The position numbers and the translations under genes were made by a program. Under the pieces are notes generated by a model, which searched no databases, was not told the origin of the DNA, and saw only the letters and a program-made list of their open reading frames with translations. Shown one piece after another: positions 53,239 to 63,166 of a DNA stretch of 64,000 nt. The first letter of the stretch is position 1, and every line of letters starts with the position of its first letter. The DNA is from Pseudalkalibacillus sp052246725 (GTDB lineage: Bacteria > Bacillota > Bacilli > Bacillales > Fictibacillaceae): NCBI GenBank assembly GCA_052246725.1, contig JBQQCL010000006.1; one strand, given 5' to 3'.

Positions 53239-54105
53239 ATGAGTAAACCTATACTTCGAACTTACAAGGATTCAAATGATTTAAAACGGATGCAGAAACT
53301 CACACAAGCTATATGGAAACTGGAGCCTAATTTCCATATCGGTGATCTTGCCTGGCAACGCTATCGACATGTTGGAAGGGAGGATGATTGGGATACTGCA
53401 ATTTTGGAAATGGATGGAGAACCCGTTGCTTGGGGATGGATTCAAATACCTGGGGAGTTAATATGTCAAGTTCATCCGAAATTTCCTGAGGTGGCCAAGG
53501 ATGTCATTGACTGGTTTGATAAAATAACTAAAACCATTGAGCAAAAAGTGACTGTCTTAGAAAAGGAGACCCATCTGATTTCAGCCTTAGAAGACTCATT
53601 ATTCAAGCCATCAGAACAAAAACCTGAAGTTCTCAACAAAATTTCATTGGACGGTTGTCCATTCCCTGTTCAATTGCCGGATAAGTTTAAAGGTCGCCAT
53701 ATCAAGGGTTCAGAGGATTTAACAAATCGCGTGGCAGTACATAAGGCTGCTTTTCATAAAACCAAAGTCACAGAGGAAAGTTACGTGAACGTTATGAATA
53801 CCTATCCTTACGATTCTTCTCTTGATTGGGTAATAGAATCCCCAAATGGTGAGTTCGTAGCATCTTGTTTAATTTGGTTTGATGAAGTTAACAAGGTGGG
53901 GTTACTGGAACCTGTTGGAACAGACCCGCGATTTAGGAGAATGGGGTTAGCCAGTTCAGTCTGTAAGCTTGCTCTAAATGCGTTGTGTGATAAGGGGGCA
54001 AAAACGGCAGTTGTTGTTTGTACTTCCTCAGATGCAAGTGAGCTTTACAAGTCTATTGGTTTTCAACAAATTGCTCAAACAAAATCATTTCATCGATTAA
54101 AATAG
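53239..54105 (+). CDS. GNAT family N-acetyltransferase
   Basis: A 288-aa protein with a GNAT-like N-terminal half (WGWIQIPGELICQVHPKFP) and a canonical C-terminal GNAT domain, VGLLEPVGTDPRFRRMGLAS, with the RRMGLA acetyl-CoA loop and a YKSIGFQQI end. GGAGGAGG precedes the ATG. The acceptor is unknown. It stands as a single gene between two terminated regions. Confidence 0.8.
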   Translation: MSKPILRTYKDSNDLKRMQKLTQAIWKLEPNFHIGDLAWQRYRHVGREDDWDTAILEMDGEPVAWGWIQIPGELICQVHPKFPEVAKDVIDWFDKITKTIEQKVTVLEKETHLISALEDSLFKPSEQKPEVLNKISLDGCPFPVQLPDKFKGRHIKGSEDLTNRVAVHKAAFHKTKVTEESYVNVMNTYPYDSSLDWVIESPNGEFVASCLIWFDEVNKVGLLEPVGTDPRFRRMGLASSVCKLALNALCDKGAKTAVVVCTSSDASELYKSIGFQQIAQTKSFHRLK

Positions 54106-54242
54106 AACCGGATAGTTATAATGCAAAAGGATATACCATCAAAAACTACAGATTTTCTTATGAGTTTCAATCTGGATAGCGGGTCTTTGAAACAGGAAAC
54201 TAGGTCATCAATCGTGTCAAAAAAAGATGGAGGCTCGTATGA

Positions 54243-54383
54243 TTCTTAAAGAAACCATTAATTGCTCATCTATCAACTGCTTCATCTGAGGGGCCAAGGG
54301 AATCCCTAGTATGGTTTTTTTGGGAGGAAAAACGCCTTTGGATTATCGCTAATCCTGAAAAAGTCTGTATTGTTGAAAGATGA
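54243..54383 (+). pseudogene. Relic of a pyridoxamine-phosphate-oxidase-family protein
   Basis: One frame reads FLKKPLIAHLSTASSEGPRE, then SLVWFFWEEKRLWIIANPEK and a stop. This is the start of the PNPOx-like split-barrel family (flavin/F420-binding). A stop codon lies just upstream, there is no start or SD in frame, and the rest of the domain is missing. It lies in the 360-bp gap between the GNAT gene and the two-component system. Confidence 0.65.
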
Positions 54384-54465
54384 TTCAACTGAATATATTT
54401 GACCCATCTTTTTACGTCAATAGCTTATAATAAAATTATAATCACTAAAGATTGGATGTTTTATT

Positions 54466-55161
54466 ATGCAAAAGAAGATATTGCTTGTTGAAGATGACTT
54501 AGAAATAAATGAACTTGTTTCAAATTATTTAGAACAGGAAAACTTCACAGTGTTTACTGCTTTTGACGGAGAAGAGGCGATCCAACTCTTTGAAAATAAA
54601 TCAATTGACCTTGTATTGCTTGATTTAATGCTTCCGAAGTTAAATGGCATGGAGTTTTTGAAGAGAATTAGAGAAACAAGCTTCGTTCCGGTACTTATTA
54701 TCTCAGCAAAAGAAAGTGACGTTGATAAAACGTTAGGTCTTGGTCTTGGGGCGGATGATTATATTAGCAAACCCTTTTCCGTCATCGAATTGACAGCAAG
54801 GGTTCATGCTGCAATTCGAAGGGCTACGCAGTATCTTGCTGCAACGGAACATTCCTCTCCAAATATCATTCGATTCAAAGCACTGACACTAGAAATGGAT
54901 ACTTTTTCTGCACAAATAAACTCGAAAAATATACAGCTCACATCGAAAGAGTTTCATATTCTAAAGCTTTTCATGACGAATCAAAGCCGAGTCTTTACGA
55001 AAGAACAAATTTATCAGTTGATATGGGAAGATGATTATTTTGGCAATGAAAATGTGATCAATGTACATATTCGAAGGCTTCGCGAAAAGATAGAGGAGGA
55101 GCCGTCAAATCCGTATTATATACGAACGGTTTGGGGAATCGGTTACAAATTAGGGGAGTAG
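54466..55161 (+). CDS. ycbL: OmpR-type response regulator (YcbL-like)
   Basis: A 231-aa regulator. Receiver: acidic pair in LLVEDDLEIN, phospho-acceptor D53 (LVLLDLMLPKLNG) and YISKPFS. The winged helix has LTSKEFHILKLFMTNQSRVF and VHIRRLREKIEEEP. The SD is weak. The kinase follows 3 bp later, then an ABC ATPase and permease. This order and the sizes match B. subtilis ycbLMNO; the symbol is given on that basis. Confidence 0.8.
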   Translation: MQKKILLVEDDLEINELVSNYLEQENFTVFTAFDGEEAIQLFENKSIDLVLLDLMLPKLNGMEFLKRIRETSFVPVLIISAKESDVDKTLGLGLGADDYISKPFSVIELTARVHAAIRRATQYLAATEHSSPNIIRFKALTLEMDTFSAQINSKNIQLTSKEFHILKLFMTNQSRVFTKEQIYQLIWEDDYFGNENVINVHIRRLREKIEEEPSNPYYIRTVWGIGYKLGE

Positions 55162-55164
55162 CGT

Positions 55165-56100
55165 ATGGACTTTTTACTTATAGCCATCATCATTATTTTG
55201 CTGTTCGTCGTCGCAAGGCAACATTTATCAATACGGAAAACGAATAGTGAACTCCATCAAATGCGCGACAAATTAGCTGATATTATAGAAGAAGAAACGG
55301 CTGAAAAAGTGTTGCTACAAACGAATCATCAGCCTATTCAGCAAATGCTTATCCAAATCAATCGTCTGTTAAGTTATAACCAGAAGGTCGCTGCTGATTA
55401 CTCAAGAACAAAAGAAAGTTTAAGAAAAATGCTCTCAAATATGTCTCACGATTTGAAAACACCTTTAACCGTTATACTTGGGTATGTCGAGAAATTAAAT
55501 CATCATGAGAAAATGTCAGTAGAAGAGCAAAGCGAAGTATTGGAGAGCCTTCATGAAAAAACCTTAAGTGTCATCGATCTAATGAACCAATTTTTTGACC
55601 TTGTAAAACTGGAGTCAGGTGATGTTGAATTGTCAATCAGCCGGCTATCGATAAACGAAATTTGTCGAAAGAATGTATTGGAATATTATCATTTATTGCA
55701 ATCTAAAGGTCTTCATGTAGAGGTGGAAATTCCAGAACAGAATTATTACATTCTTGGTAATGAGAATGCGCTAAATCGGATTTTAAGCAACTTGATTTCC
55801 AATGCGATTCGTTATGGTAGTGACGGAGGTGTATTCGGGTTAACCATTCGGAAGGAAGGCGAAAATATCGCCGTTGATATTTGGGACCGCGGCAAAGGCA
55901 TTGCTGAAGCCCACCTTGATCACGTGTTCGAAAGACTGTATACGTTGGATGATGCAAGAAATCCTCAGTTCCAAGGAAGCGGTCTTGGCTTAAGCATTAC
56001 CAAACGATTAACTGAGGCGATGAATGGGGCTATTCGATTACGGAGCACCCCGTATGAAAAAACAGTGTTCACCTGTTTATTCAAAAGACTTACGTTTTAG
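55165..56100 (+). CDS. ycbM: Sensor histidine kinase (YcbM-like)
   Basis: A 311-aa membrane kinase with a single N-terminal hydrophobic helix (LLIAIIIILLFVVA) and no extracellular sensor domain. The H-box is NMSHDLKTPLTVILGY with H95; N-box NLISNAIRYG; G-boxes DRGKGI and GSGLGLSI. The small 'intramembrane' layout is typical of kinases paired with ABC transporters in Bacillaceae. It is encoded 3 bp after the regulator. Confidence 0.82.
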   Translation: MDFLLIAIIIILLFVVARQHLSIRKTNSELHQMRDKLADIIEEETAEKVLLQTNHQPIQQMLIQINRLLSYNQKVAADYSRTKESLRKMLSNMSHDLKTPLTVILGYVEKLNHHEKMSVEEQSEVLESLHEKTLSVIDLMNQFFDLVKLESGDVELSISRLSINEICRKNVLEYYHLLQSKGLHVEVEIPEQNYYILGNENALNRILSNLISNAIRYGSDGGVFGLTIRKEGENIAVDIWDRGKGIAEAHLDHVFERLYTLDDARNPQFQGSGLGLSITKRLTEAMNGAIRLRSTPYEKTVFTCLFKRLTF

Positions 56101-56111
56101 CACTTTTCGCA

Positions 56112-56142
56112 TGAGGTGTTCTTCAGGAACAGCCTCTTTTTT
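56112..56142 (+). terminator. Hairpin between kinase and ABC genes
   Basis: GAGGTGTTC pairs with GAACAGCCTC around TTCAG, followed by TTTTTT. It probably uncouples the two halves of the ycb-like cluster, giving the ABC genes their own promoter. Confidence 0.75.
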
Positions 56143-56229
56143 GTTACAACACAATTAAGAAATTTGTAAGGAACGAGAAAGAAAAAAGTTAATTTTAATG
56201 ATTATGATAGATACAAAGGAGGTCGAATC

Positions 56230-57153
56230 GTGGGATATGTCGTTCAAACCAACAACTTAACAAAAACAATCAAAGGAAGAGAACTTGTTACCGATATAAA
56301 TATTCACATCAAAAAGGGTGAGATTTACGGTTTTCTTGGCCAGAACGGTGCTGGTAAAACAACAATTATGAAAATGCTCACTGGTTTAACCATGCCAACA
56401 ACGGGAGAAATTTTGTTATTTGGCAAGAGGCTTACGGAAAAGGCGAAATCTGTACTAGTCAGAGTTGGAAGCATTATCGAATACCCGGTCTTTTTTGAAC
56501 ATTTAACCGCAATGGAGAACTTGAAGTTACATTGTGAGTATTTAGGGTTCTATGATGAACATGACATGAAACAAGCGTTACAATTGGTGAATTTAAATGG
56601 AATTGAAGACGAAATCGTGAAGGATTTTTCGCTTGGCATGAAGCAACGGCTCGGTATTGCAAGAGCAATCATCACTAAGCCTGAACTGATTGTATTAGAC
56701 GAGCCGACAAATGGACTCGACCCAATCGGAATTAAAGATATGCGTAATCTAATTCGGATGCTGAATAAGGAATATGGGATGACGATCCTTCTTTCTAGCC
56801 ACATATTAGGAGAATTGGAACAAATTGTTGACAGAGTTGGTATCATTCATCATGGGAAATTATTAAATGAGGTCACTCTGGCTGATATTCGAAAAGAAAG
56901 GTCCGATTATATCGAGCTTGTGGTGACGGATGTGAAGCGAGCCGTTTATTTGTTGGAAAACGAGCTCCACATTTCAAATTTGAAAATGATTCAAGATCGT
57001 AGAATTCGCATTTATGATATGAGTCATACCCAAAGCGACATTTCGAAAACGCTTATTCTTCATAATATCGGAATTGAAGAAATACAGAAACATTCAAACT
57101 CATTGGAAGACTATTTTTATCAACAAATTAACGGGGGTGATGTCGATAATTAA
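56230..57153 (+). CDS. ycbN: ABC transporter ATPase (YcbN-like)
   Basis: A 307-aa ATPase of the bacitracin/nisin-export type. Walker A GQNGAGKTT; signature FSLGMKQRLGIARA; Walker B LIVLDEPTNGLD; H-loop SSHILGE. GTG 56230 has GGAGG upstream. It pairs with the permease encoded next and is likely induced by the upstream two-component system in response to a cell-envelope peptide, as in related systems. Confidence 0.85.
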   Translation: MGYVVQTNNLTKTIKGRELVTDINIHIKKGEIYGFLGQNGAGKTTIMKMLTGLTMPTTGEILLFGKRLTEKAKSVLVRVGSIIEYPVFFEHLTAMENLKLHCEYLGFYDEHDMKQALQLVNLNGIEDEIVKDFSLGMKQRLGIARAIITKPELIVLDEPTNGLDPIGIKDMRNLIRMLNKEYGMTILLSSHILGELEQIVDRVGIIHHGKLLNEVTLADIRKERSDYIELVVTDVKRAVYLLENELHISNLKMIQDRRIRIYDMSHTQSDISKTLILHNIGIEEIQKHSNSLEDYFYQQINGGDVDN

Positions 57154-57823
57154 ATTAATGCAATTAGAGTGGAAAAAGCTAAAGCAAAAATCGGTGATCG
57201 GTGAAGTGTTTATCTACCCACTCATAATAATGTTTTTGCCTGTGCTTTTCATAGAAGTCGTCAGTCCTGAGTTTGGCCAAAGTTATGCTGAAGTAATTGA
57301 TTTGAACATGTCGATTCAAATGGGGTTTATCTTATTTGGAGCTTCTTTAATCAACCAGGTTTTTATTGATGAATATAAAAACGGAACCATCTCTTTATCC
57401 TTTAGGTATCCGATAAGCCGGCAAAAACTCTTTGCGGGAAAAATACTATTTATCTCGACGTTTGTGTTTCTACTTACGATGATGTCTTATTTCTTAACAG
57501 GTATTGTCACTTATACGATTGACCAGGTGCAACCTATTATTACCGGCGATCTGACTCGTACAGATCTCATCACGTTTTTTAGTCAGATGATTTTTCATTC
57601 ATTAATGATTACTTTGATTAGTTTTATCCCGCTTTTTTATTTAGGGATTTGGAAACGAGCGACAGTTCCAACAGTGATTTGCGCAATTATCGTGATGCAG
57701 TCACCATATCTCTCATCAATAATTAACCTTAATTTTAATCTAGTCTTAGCAGTGCTGTCAGTTTTGGGAAGTCTCAGTATTTTCCTTTCCATTATTACAG
57801 CGGAAAATATTGGGGAGAAATAA
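57140..57823 (+). CDS. ycbO: ABC transporter permease (YcbO-like)
   Basis: A 227-aa membrane protein of the ABC-2 type, with six hydrophobic segments and the amphipathic start MQLEWKKLKQKSVIGEVFIY. ATG 57140 overlaps the ATPase end by 14 bp behind GGGGGTG; ATG 57158 is the alternative. FRYPISRQKLFAGKIL is a family feature. It forms the pump with the ATPase. Confidence 0.8.
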   Translation: MSIIKLMQLEWKKLKQKSVIGEVFIYPLIIMFLPVLFIEVVSPEFGQSYAEVIDLNMSIQMGFILFGASLINQVFIDEYKNGTISLSFRYPISRQKLFAGKILFISTFVFLLTMMSYFLTGIVTYTIDQVQPIITGDLTRTDLITFFSQMIFHSLMITLISFIPLFYLGIWKRATVPTVICAIIVMQSPYLSSIINLNFNLVLAVLSVLGSLSIFLSIITAENIGEK

Positions 57824-57877
57824 TTTGTGAAGCTTAATATGTCATTTTTAGGATTCAAATTGTAAGGAGGAATTAAC

Positions 57878-58219
57878 TTGATTACCTCATTTGTGCTACA
57901 AAGTATTCTAGTTGCATTATTTTTAAGTGTCAGCCTGCAGAAAATATCGGGTCATCCGCAACAAGTTAACATCTTTAAGAACCTAAAACTTCCCCAGTGG
58001 TTCCGGGTAGTAACAGGCTGGGTACAATTAGTTGGTGTCGTGGGATTGATTATTGGCTTTTGGGTGACGTGGGTTGTGGTCATTGCAGGATTATGGTTTG
58101 GCATTACCATGCTGATTGGAATGATCGCTCATATCAGAGTAAAAGATCCGTTTAGTAAATCCATACCAGCGTTCGTATTGTTGGTCATTTCCGTCACATT
58201 GAGCACACTTAACTTTTAA
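57878..58219 (+). CDS. DoxX-like four-helix membrane protein
   Basis: A 113-aa protein with four hydrophobic helices, LFLSVSLQKISGHPQQVNIF and LKLPQWFRVVTGWVQLVGVV matching DoxX/DUF2174-like proteins. TTG 57878 has AAGGAGG upstream. Function in this family is mostly unknown. It lies 54 bp after the ABC permease gene and may be co-transcribed. Confidence 0.75.
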   Translation: MITSFVLQSILVALFLSVSLQKISGHPQQVNIFKNLKLPQWFRVVTGWVQLVGVVGLIIGFWVTWVVVIAGLWFGITMLIGMIAHIRVKDPFSKSIPAFVLLVISVTLSTLNF

Positions 58220-58289
58220 TTTTAGCAACTACTTATGCACCCAAAATATACTGTTTATTCATTATTAAAGACATTAATTAATTATTTCC

Positions 58290-58546
58290 AGAGAGCTCCT
58301 GTTGGTGGGAAGGAGTAATGATGATCTTAATGAAAAAAGTCTTGGAGCTTTCGCACGGATCTAGGAGATTATCCTTAGTGATGCTGCGACGTGATCTCCC
58401 GTTACAGAGATAGGGTATACTCAATTTTTGAACAATTGCTGTACCCGAAGAGGTTGATAGGGCAACTTATCAACTAACTGAGGTGGTACCACGAAGTTAT
58501 AACTCTCGTCCTCAAGATGAACAGTCTTGGGGGTGGGAGTTTTTTG
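58290..58546 (+). promoter_or_regulatory. T-box leader (lysine-type expected)
   Basis: Stem I is closed by GAGAGCTCC (58291) with GGAGCTTTC and includes the GTTGGTGG element. The T-box core, AGGTGGTACCACG, is at 58481-58493. A terminator stem (CTCTCGTCCTCAAGA with TCTTGGGGGTGGGAG, T6) follows at 58501-58545. The 3' side of stem I has TGAAAAAAG, so AAA/AAG (Lys) is the probable specifier. Uncharged tRNA-Lys would switch on the broken lysS copy downstream. Confidence 0.88.
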
Positions 58547-58587
58547 TTTTTCATGAATTTTGATTTTAATAATTGGAGGGAAAAAGA

Positions 58588-60059
58588 ATGAGCAATGAGC
58601 AAAGAACGCAAAGAATGGAAAAGTTAGAGACTTTAAGGTCCCATGGGGTTGCACCATATCCTGAAAAATTCACAATCAACTTTGATTTGTCTGAAGCCGG
58701 CCAACTTGAAGATGGAACTTCAGGTGTCAGAGTCGCTGGACGAATAATGGGGATTAGGAAGTTCAGTAAATTTGCTTTTATGACGTGACGCTTTCAAACA
58801 TTAAGGGACGTCTGCAACTTATTTTAACAAAAGAGGAAATAGACGTAGACCTCTTTGAACAATTTTTTGAGGTTATAGATATTGGTGATTTTATAGGAGT
58901 AGAAGGTCGAATGTATACGACCAAAACGAATGAGAAAACGCTACGAATCGAGAGCTATGTATTTCTCGGGAAGGCATTACGGACTCTTCCGGAAAAATGG
59001 CACGGGGTGAGTGATGTTGAACTTCGATACAGACAGCGTTACTTGGATTTATTAATGACGAAAGATACACAACGCCGTTTGCTGATGAAGACTAAAATGG
59101 TGCGTGCGATTCGGAGGTTCCTTGAGGACCAAGATTTCTTGGAAGTGGAAACGCCAGTATTACAGCATACATCCTCGGGTGCATTAGCTAAGCCATTCAG
59201 GACTTTCCATAACGCCTTAGATATGGAATTGAATTTACGAATAGCACCGGAAACCTACTTGAAGAGATTGATTGCAGGTGGTTTTACGAAAGTCTTTGAA
59301 TTTGCAAAGTGTTTCAGGAATGAAGGGATCAGCCCTCAACATCTTCAGGAATTTACCATGGTAGAGGGATACGCAGCGTATTGGAACTATGAGGATTCAA
59401 TGAAATTAATGCGTGATATGGTTCTCTTCATTCTTGATCAAGCATTTACTACAACTACCATTACCATAAAAGGACAAACGATTGATTTTTCAAAGGAATG
59501 GGATGTTGTCTCCTTCAGAGATTTGATAGTAAAGGACACAGGGATTGATATGGACCTGTATCCAGATGTTGAGGATTTGTATGAAGAAACGAAGAGAAGG
59601 AATATTGATTTAGATTACGCTGATAGTGATATCGAATCTTTAGGGAGGGGCAATTTCATTGATCTGCTCTACAAGAAAATGTGTCGTCCTCATCTTGTAA
59701 GACCGACTTTTCTAGTGCAGCACCCTATTGATTTATCTCCACTAGCTAGAGCGAATGACCATGATTCTGCGAGTGCGGATCGGTTCCAATTAGTGGTGAA
59801 TGGAGCTGAAATCATAAATGCTTATTCAGAGCTGGTCGACCCACTTGAGCAAAGAAGGCGATTAGAAGCCCAGGCAGTTCTTAAGAATGAGGGGGACTTG
59901 GAAGCTATGGAGATGGATGAAGATTACCTGACAGCTATGGAATATGGGATGCCGCCGATTTCAGGTTGGGGGTTTGGAATCGAACGTCTGTTGATGGTGT
60001 TAACTGACTGTGAGACGATTAAAGACTGTGTATTGTTTCCGCTAACTAAAAAAATGTAA
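58588..60059 (+). pseudogene. lysS: Second lysyl-tRNA synthetase (class II), frameshifted
   Basis: ATG 58588 follows GGAGGG and reads 66 codons of the LysRS N-terminus (QRMEKLETLRSHGVAPYPEK, VRVAGRIMGIRKFSKFAFMT) to TGA at 58786-58788. The rest continues in another frame from 58785: LSNIKGRLQLILTKEE, then LRYRQRYLDLLM, motif 2 FRNEGISPQH, motif 3 GWGFGIERLLM, to 60059. At the break, TGACG occurs twice in tandem (58781-58790). Removing one copy restores a 490-residue synthetase, the normal length. A 5-bp duplication is the likely cause. Confidence 0.85.
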
Positions 60060-60112
60060 TCGATGAAAATTCACTGGATGTTTAGTCGGGATGATGTTCG
60101 TATTGAATAAAA

Positions 60113-60144
60113 AATAGGCTTGGAGGGTTTCCTCTAAGCCTATT
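60113..60144 (+). terminator. Long hairpin after lysS
   Basis: AATAGGCTTGGAGG pairs with CCTCTAAGCCTATT with one mismatch around GTTT. No T run follows, so termination strength is uncertain. Confidence 0.6.
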
Positions 60145-60324
60145 AGGTGTGGGATTCATAATGTTTCCCTGGCAAATGAATCAGTTGAAAAATGTTTATC
60201 ATTCGATAATCTGACTCTCTTCCCAGTTTAATTATAACATATAGAAAATGGTAAAAATAGACTGTTTCTTACGGTTTTATCCTGCTAAAATCTAAAGAAT
60301 ATTAATAATTGGGAGTGATGTGGA

Positions 60325-62928
60325 ATGAGTTGTCCGGTTCTCGGTTTTCAAGAAATGGAGAAGACTCAGCTTTCACTTGTTGGCGGTAAAGGATTGAATT
60401 TAGGAGAATTATCAAGGATGGAAGGAATCCAAGTTCCAGAAGGATTTTGTGTTACTACTGAAGGGTTTCGAAAAGCCATCGGCCAAAACGAAACATATCA
60501 TGTGTTGTTGGCTCGACTGACTATGCTGAAATCAGATGATCGCGGCCAAATTGGTGAAATCAGCGGGAAGATCCGACAACTTATCATGGAAGTAGAAATG
60601 CCTTCCGATGTCGTGGAAGCAGTTACACACTATCTCTTCCAGTATGGAGAAGAACATGCGTATGCAGTGCGTTCTAGTGCGACAGCTGAAGACTTGCCAC
60701 ATGCCTCTTTTGCTGGTCAACAAGATACGTATTTAAACATCATCGGCAAAGAAGCGATCTTGCAGCATATCCGAAAATGTTGGGCTTCCTTATTTACAGA
60801 TCGTGCCGTGATTTACCGCATGCAAAATGGTTTTGACCACAGCCAAGTTTATTTATCCGTTATCATTCAAAGGATGGTTTTCCCGCAAGCTTCCGGGATT
60901 TTATTCACCGCTGATCCTATTACTTCAAACCGAAAGTTGCTATCGATCGATGCCAGTTTCGGGCTTGGGGAAGCACTGGTCTCCGGCCTGGTCTCTGCGG
61001 ACTGTTATAAAGTACAAGAAGGGGAAATCGTCGATAAGAGGATCGCAACCAAGGAATTGGCTATTTACGGACAAAAGGAAGGCGGGACAGAGACAAAACA
61101 GGTCGATCCTGATCAGCAAAAGGCACAAACACTTACTGATCAACAGATTTTACAACTAGCACACATAGGAAGACAAATCGAATCTCATTATGGTTGTCCA
61201 CAAGATATCGAATGGTGTATCGTCGATGATACATTTCATATCCTCCAGAGCCGACCAATCACCACCTTATACCCCATCCCTGAAGCGAATGATCAAGAAA
61301 ATCACGTCTATGTATCTGTCGGGCATCAGCAGATGATGACTTACCCCATAAAACCATTGGGATTGTCTTTTTGGCTGTTAACGACTTATGCGCCAATGCG
61401 TAAAGCGGGCGGAAGGTTGTTTGTGGATGTTACACCTAATCTGACTTCACCAGAACGCAGAGGGATGATATTGAATCACCTGGGACAATCCGATCCACTC
61501 ATTAAAGACGCACTCATGACCATCCTAGAGCGGGGCGATTTTATTAAAACGTCACCAGATGATAAAAAAGATAACAGCAATAAAGGTACGCCCTCTGCTG
61601 GATTTCAAACACAAATCGATGACGATCCGGCACTCGTTTCTGAATTGATCAAACGCAGCCAAACATCGATCGAAGAGGTGAAGCATGACATCCAGGTGAA
61701 ATCAGGACCGGATTTATTTGACTTTATACTGGAAGATATCCAGCTACTGAAGAAGGTTTTATTCGATCCTCAAAGTTTGGGCATGATTATGGTTGGTATT
61801 AACGCTTCATCATGGATCAATGAAAAAATGAACGAGTGGTTGGGTGAAAAAAACGTAGCAGACACGCTTTCTCAATCTGTGCCGAACAACATCACTTCGG
61901 AAATGGGGTTGGCGTTATTGGATCTCGCCGATGTGATCCGACCATATCCAGAAGTGGTCTCTTATCTGCAACAAGTAAAAGAGGATGACTTTTTGGATGG
62001 ATTGGTCAAGTTTGATGGAGGACAGGAAACCAAGGATGCGATCCATGCTTATCTTAATAAATACGGAATGCGATGTGTCGGAGAAATCGATATTACGAAA
62101 ACCCGCTGGAGCGAAAAACCGATCACGCTTGTCCCAATGATACTCAGTAATATCAAGAACTTTGAGCCTGATGCTAGCAAGCGGAAATTTGAGCAAGGGC
62201 GTAAAGAAGCTTTGAAAAAGGAACAAGAATTATTGGAGCGATTGAAGCAATTACCGGATGGGGAACAAAAAGCCATAGAAACAAAACGTAGGATCGACCT
62301 GATCCGGAATTTCAGCGGGTATAGGGAATATCCAAAATACATCATGGTGAATCACTACTTCATTTATAAGCAAGCTTTGATGAAAGAAGCCGAACAACTC
62401 GTCCAGGCGGGTGTCATTCATGAAAAAGAAGATATTTATTACCTCACTCTTGAGGAACTGCGCGAGGTCGTACGCACAAATCAAATGGATGACCAGATCA
62501 TCAGCAACAGGAAGGACGAATACAAAGTATATGAAAAATTGACTCCGCCACGTATCATCACTTCTGATGGTGAAATCATGAATGGAAAGTTCAAACGAGA
62601 AAATCTCCCAGCCGAAGCGATTGTGGGAATTCCTGCTTCCACCGGAGTCATAGAGGGGCGGGCTCGTGTCATCTTGGACATGGGAGATGCAGATCTGGAA
62701 AATGGCGATATATTGGTCACCTCCTTCACTGATCCGAGTTGGACACCATTGTTCGTATCCATTAAAGGCCTGGTCACCGAAGTCGGTGGACTGATGACCC
62801 ACGGAACGGTTATCGCACGGGAATATGGCTTGCCAGCAGTTGTCGGAGTGGAAAATGCCACCAAAGAGATAAAAGATGGACAACGAATCCGCGTGCATGG
62901 AACAGAAGGGTATATCGAAATATTATAA
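60325..62928 (+). CDS. rph: Rifampicin phosphotransferase (PEP-synthase-like)
   Basis: An 867-aa enzyme, the usual RPH length, which inactivates rifamycins by ATP-dependent phosphorylation. The N-terminal ATP-grasp part has GGKGLNLGELSRM and YAVRSSATAEDLPHASFAGQ. A central rifampicin-binding region follows. The C-terminal swivelling domain has catalytic H826 in GGLMTHGTVIAREYGLPAV (His825 in Listeria RPH). GGGAG precedes the ATG. True PEP synthases are shorter and lack the central insert. It is a single gene with a terminator behind it. Confidence 0.88.
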   Translation: MSCPVLGFQEMEKTQLSLVGGKGLNLGELSRMEGIQVPEGFCVTTEGFRKAIGQNETYHVLLARLTMLKSDDRGQIGEISGKIRQLIMEVEMPSDVVEAVTHYLFQYGEEHAYAVRSSATAEDLPHASFAGQQDTYLNIIGKEAILQHIRKCWASLFTDRAVIYRMQNGFDHSQVYLSVIIQRMVFPQASGILFTADPITSNRKLLSIDASFGLGEALVSGLVSADCYKVQEGEIVDKRIATKELAIYGQKEGGTETKQVDPDQQKAQTLTDQQILQLAHIGRQIESHYGCPQDIEWCIVDDTFHILQSRPITTLYPIPEANDQENHVYVSVGHQQMMTYPIKPLGLSFWLLTTYAPMRKAGGRLFVDVTPNLTSPERRGMILNHLGQSDPLIKDALMTILERGDFIKTSPDDKKDNSNKGTPSAGFQTQIDDDPALVSELIKRSQTSIEEVKHDIQVKSGPDLFDFILEDIQLLKKVLFDPQSLGMIMVGINASSWINEKMNEWLGEKNVADTLSQSVPNNITSEMGLALLDLADVIRPYPEVVSYLQQVKEDDFLDGLVKFDGGQETKDAIHAYLNKYGMRCVGEIDITKTRWSEKPITLVPMILSNIKNFEPDASKRKFEQGRKEALKKEQELLERLKQLPDGEQKAIETKRRIDLIRNFSGYREYPKYIMVNHYFIYKQALMKEAEQLVQAGVIHEKEDIYYLTLEELREVVRTNQMDDQIISNRKDEYKVYEKLTPPRIITSDGEIMNGKFKRENLPAEAIVGIPASTGVIEGRARVILDMGDADLENGDILVTSFTDPSWTPLFVSIKGLVTEVGGLMTHGTVIAREYGLPAVVGVENATKEIKDGQRIRVHGTEGYIEIL

Positions 62929-62960
62929 TTGCTGAATATCTTACAGTTTTAAATGCCACT

Positions 62961-62992
62961 AAAATGTCCTGTGATTTGACACAGGACATTTT
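62961..62992 (+). terminator. Rho-independent terminator
   Basis: AAAATGTCCTGTG pairs with CACAGGACATTTT, after rph. Confidence 0.9.
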
Positions 62993-63081
62993 GCGTTAAT
63001 ATCAAGGTCTTACAAACATTTAATTAGGCAATGTATTACGAATGACAGAATAACTTTTGACTGGCGGACCTTATTATAAGA

Positions 63082-63118
63082 AAGGGCAGGATTCTTGAAG
63101 ACTCAGTTTCGAGATAAT
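63082..63118 (+). repeat. Dispersed repeat, copy 2
   Basis: Partner of 1126-1162; the 20 bases GAAGACTCAGTTTCGAGATA are identical in both. The start AAAGGGCAGGATTCT also matches 959-973. The frame reads KGRILEDSVSR then TAA. Confidence 0.6.
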
Positions 63119-63166
63119 ACAGCAAAAAGGGGGAATGTCAGGAAAATGCGGATTTACAGCAATATT

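Noticed and set aside
62251..62898. 215-codon frame antisense to rph
   Set aside because: Overlaps the catalytic domain of rph completely, no SD and no family features.
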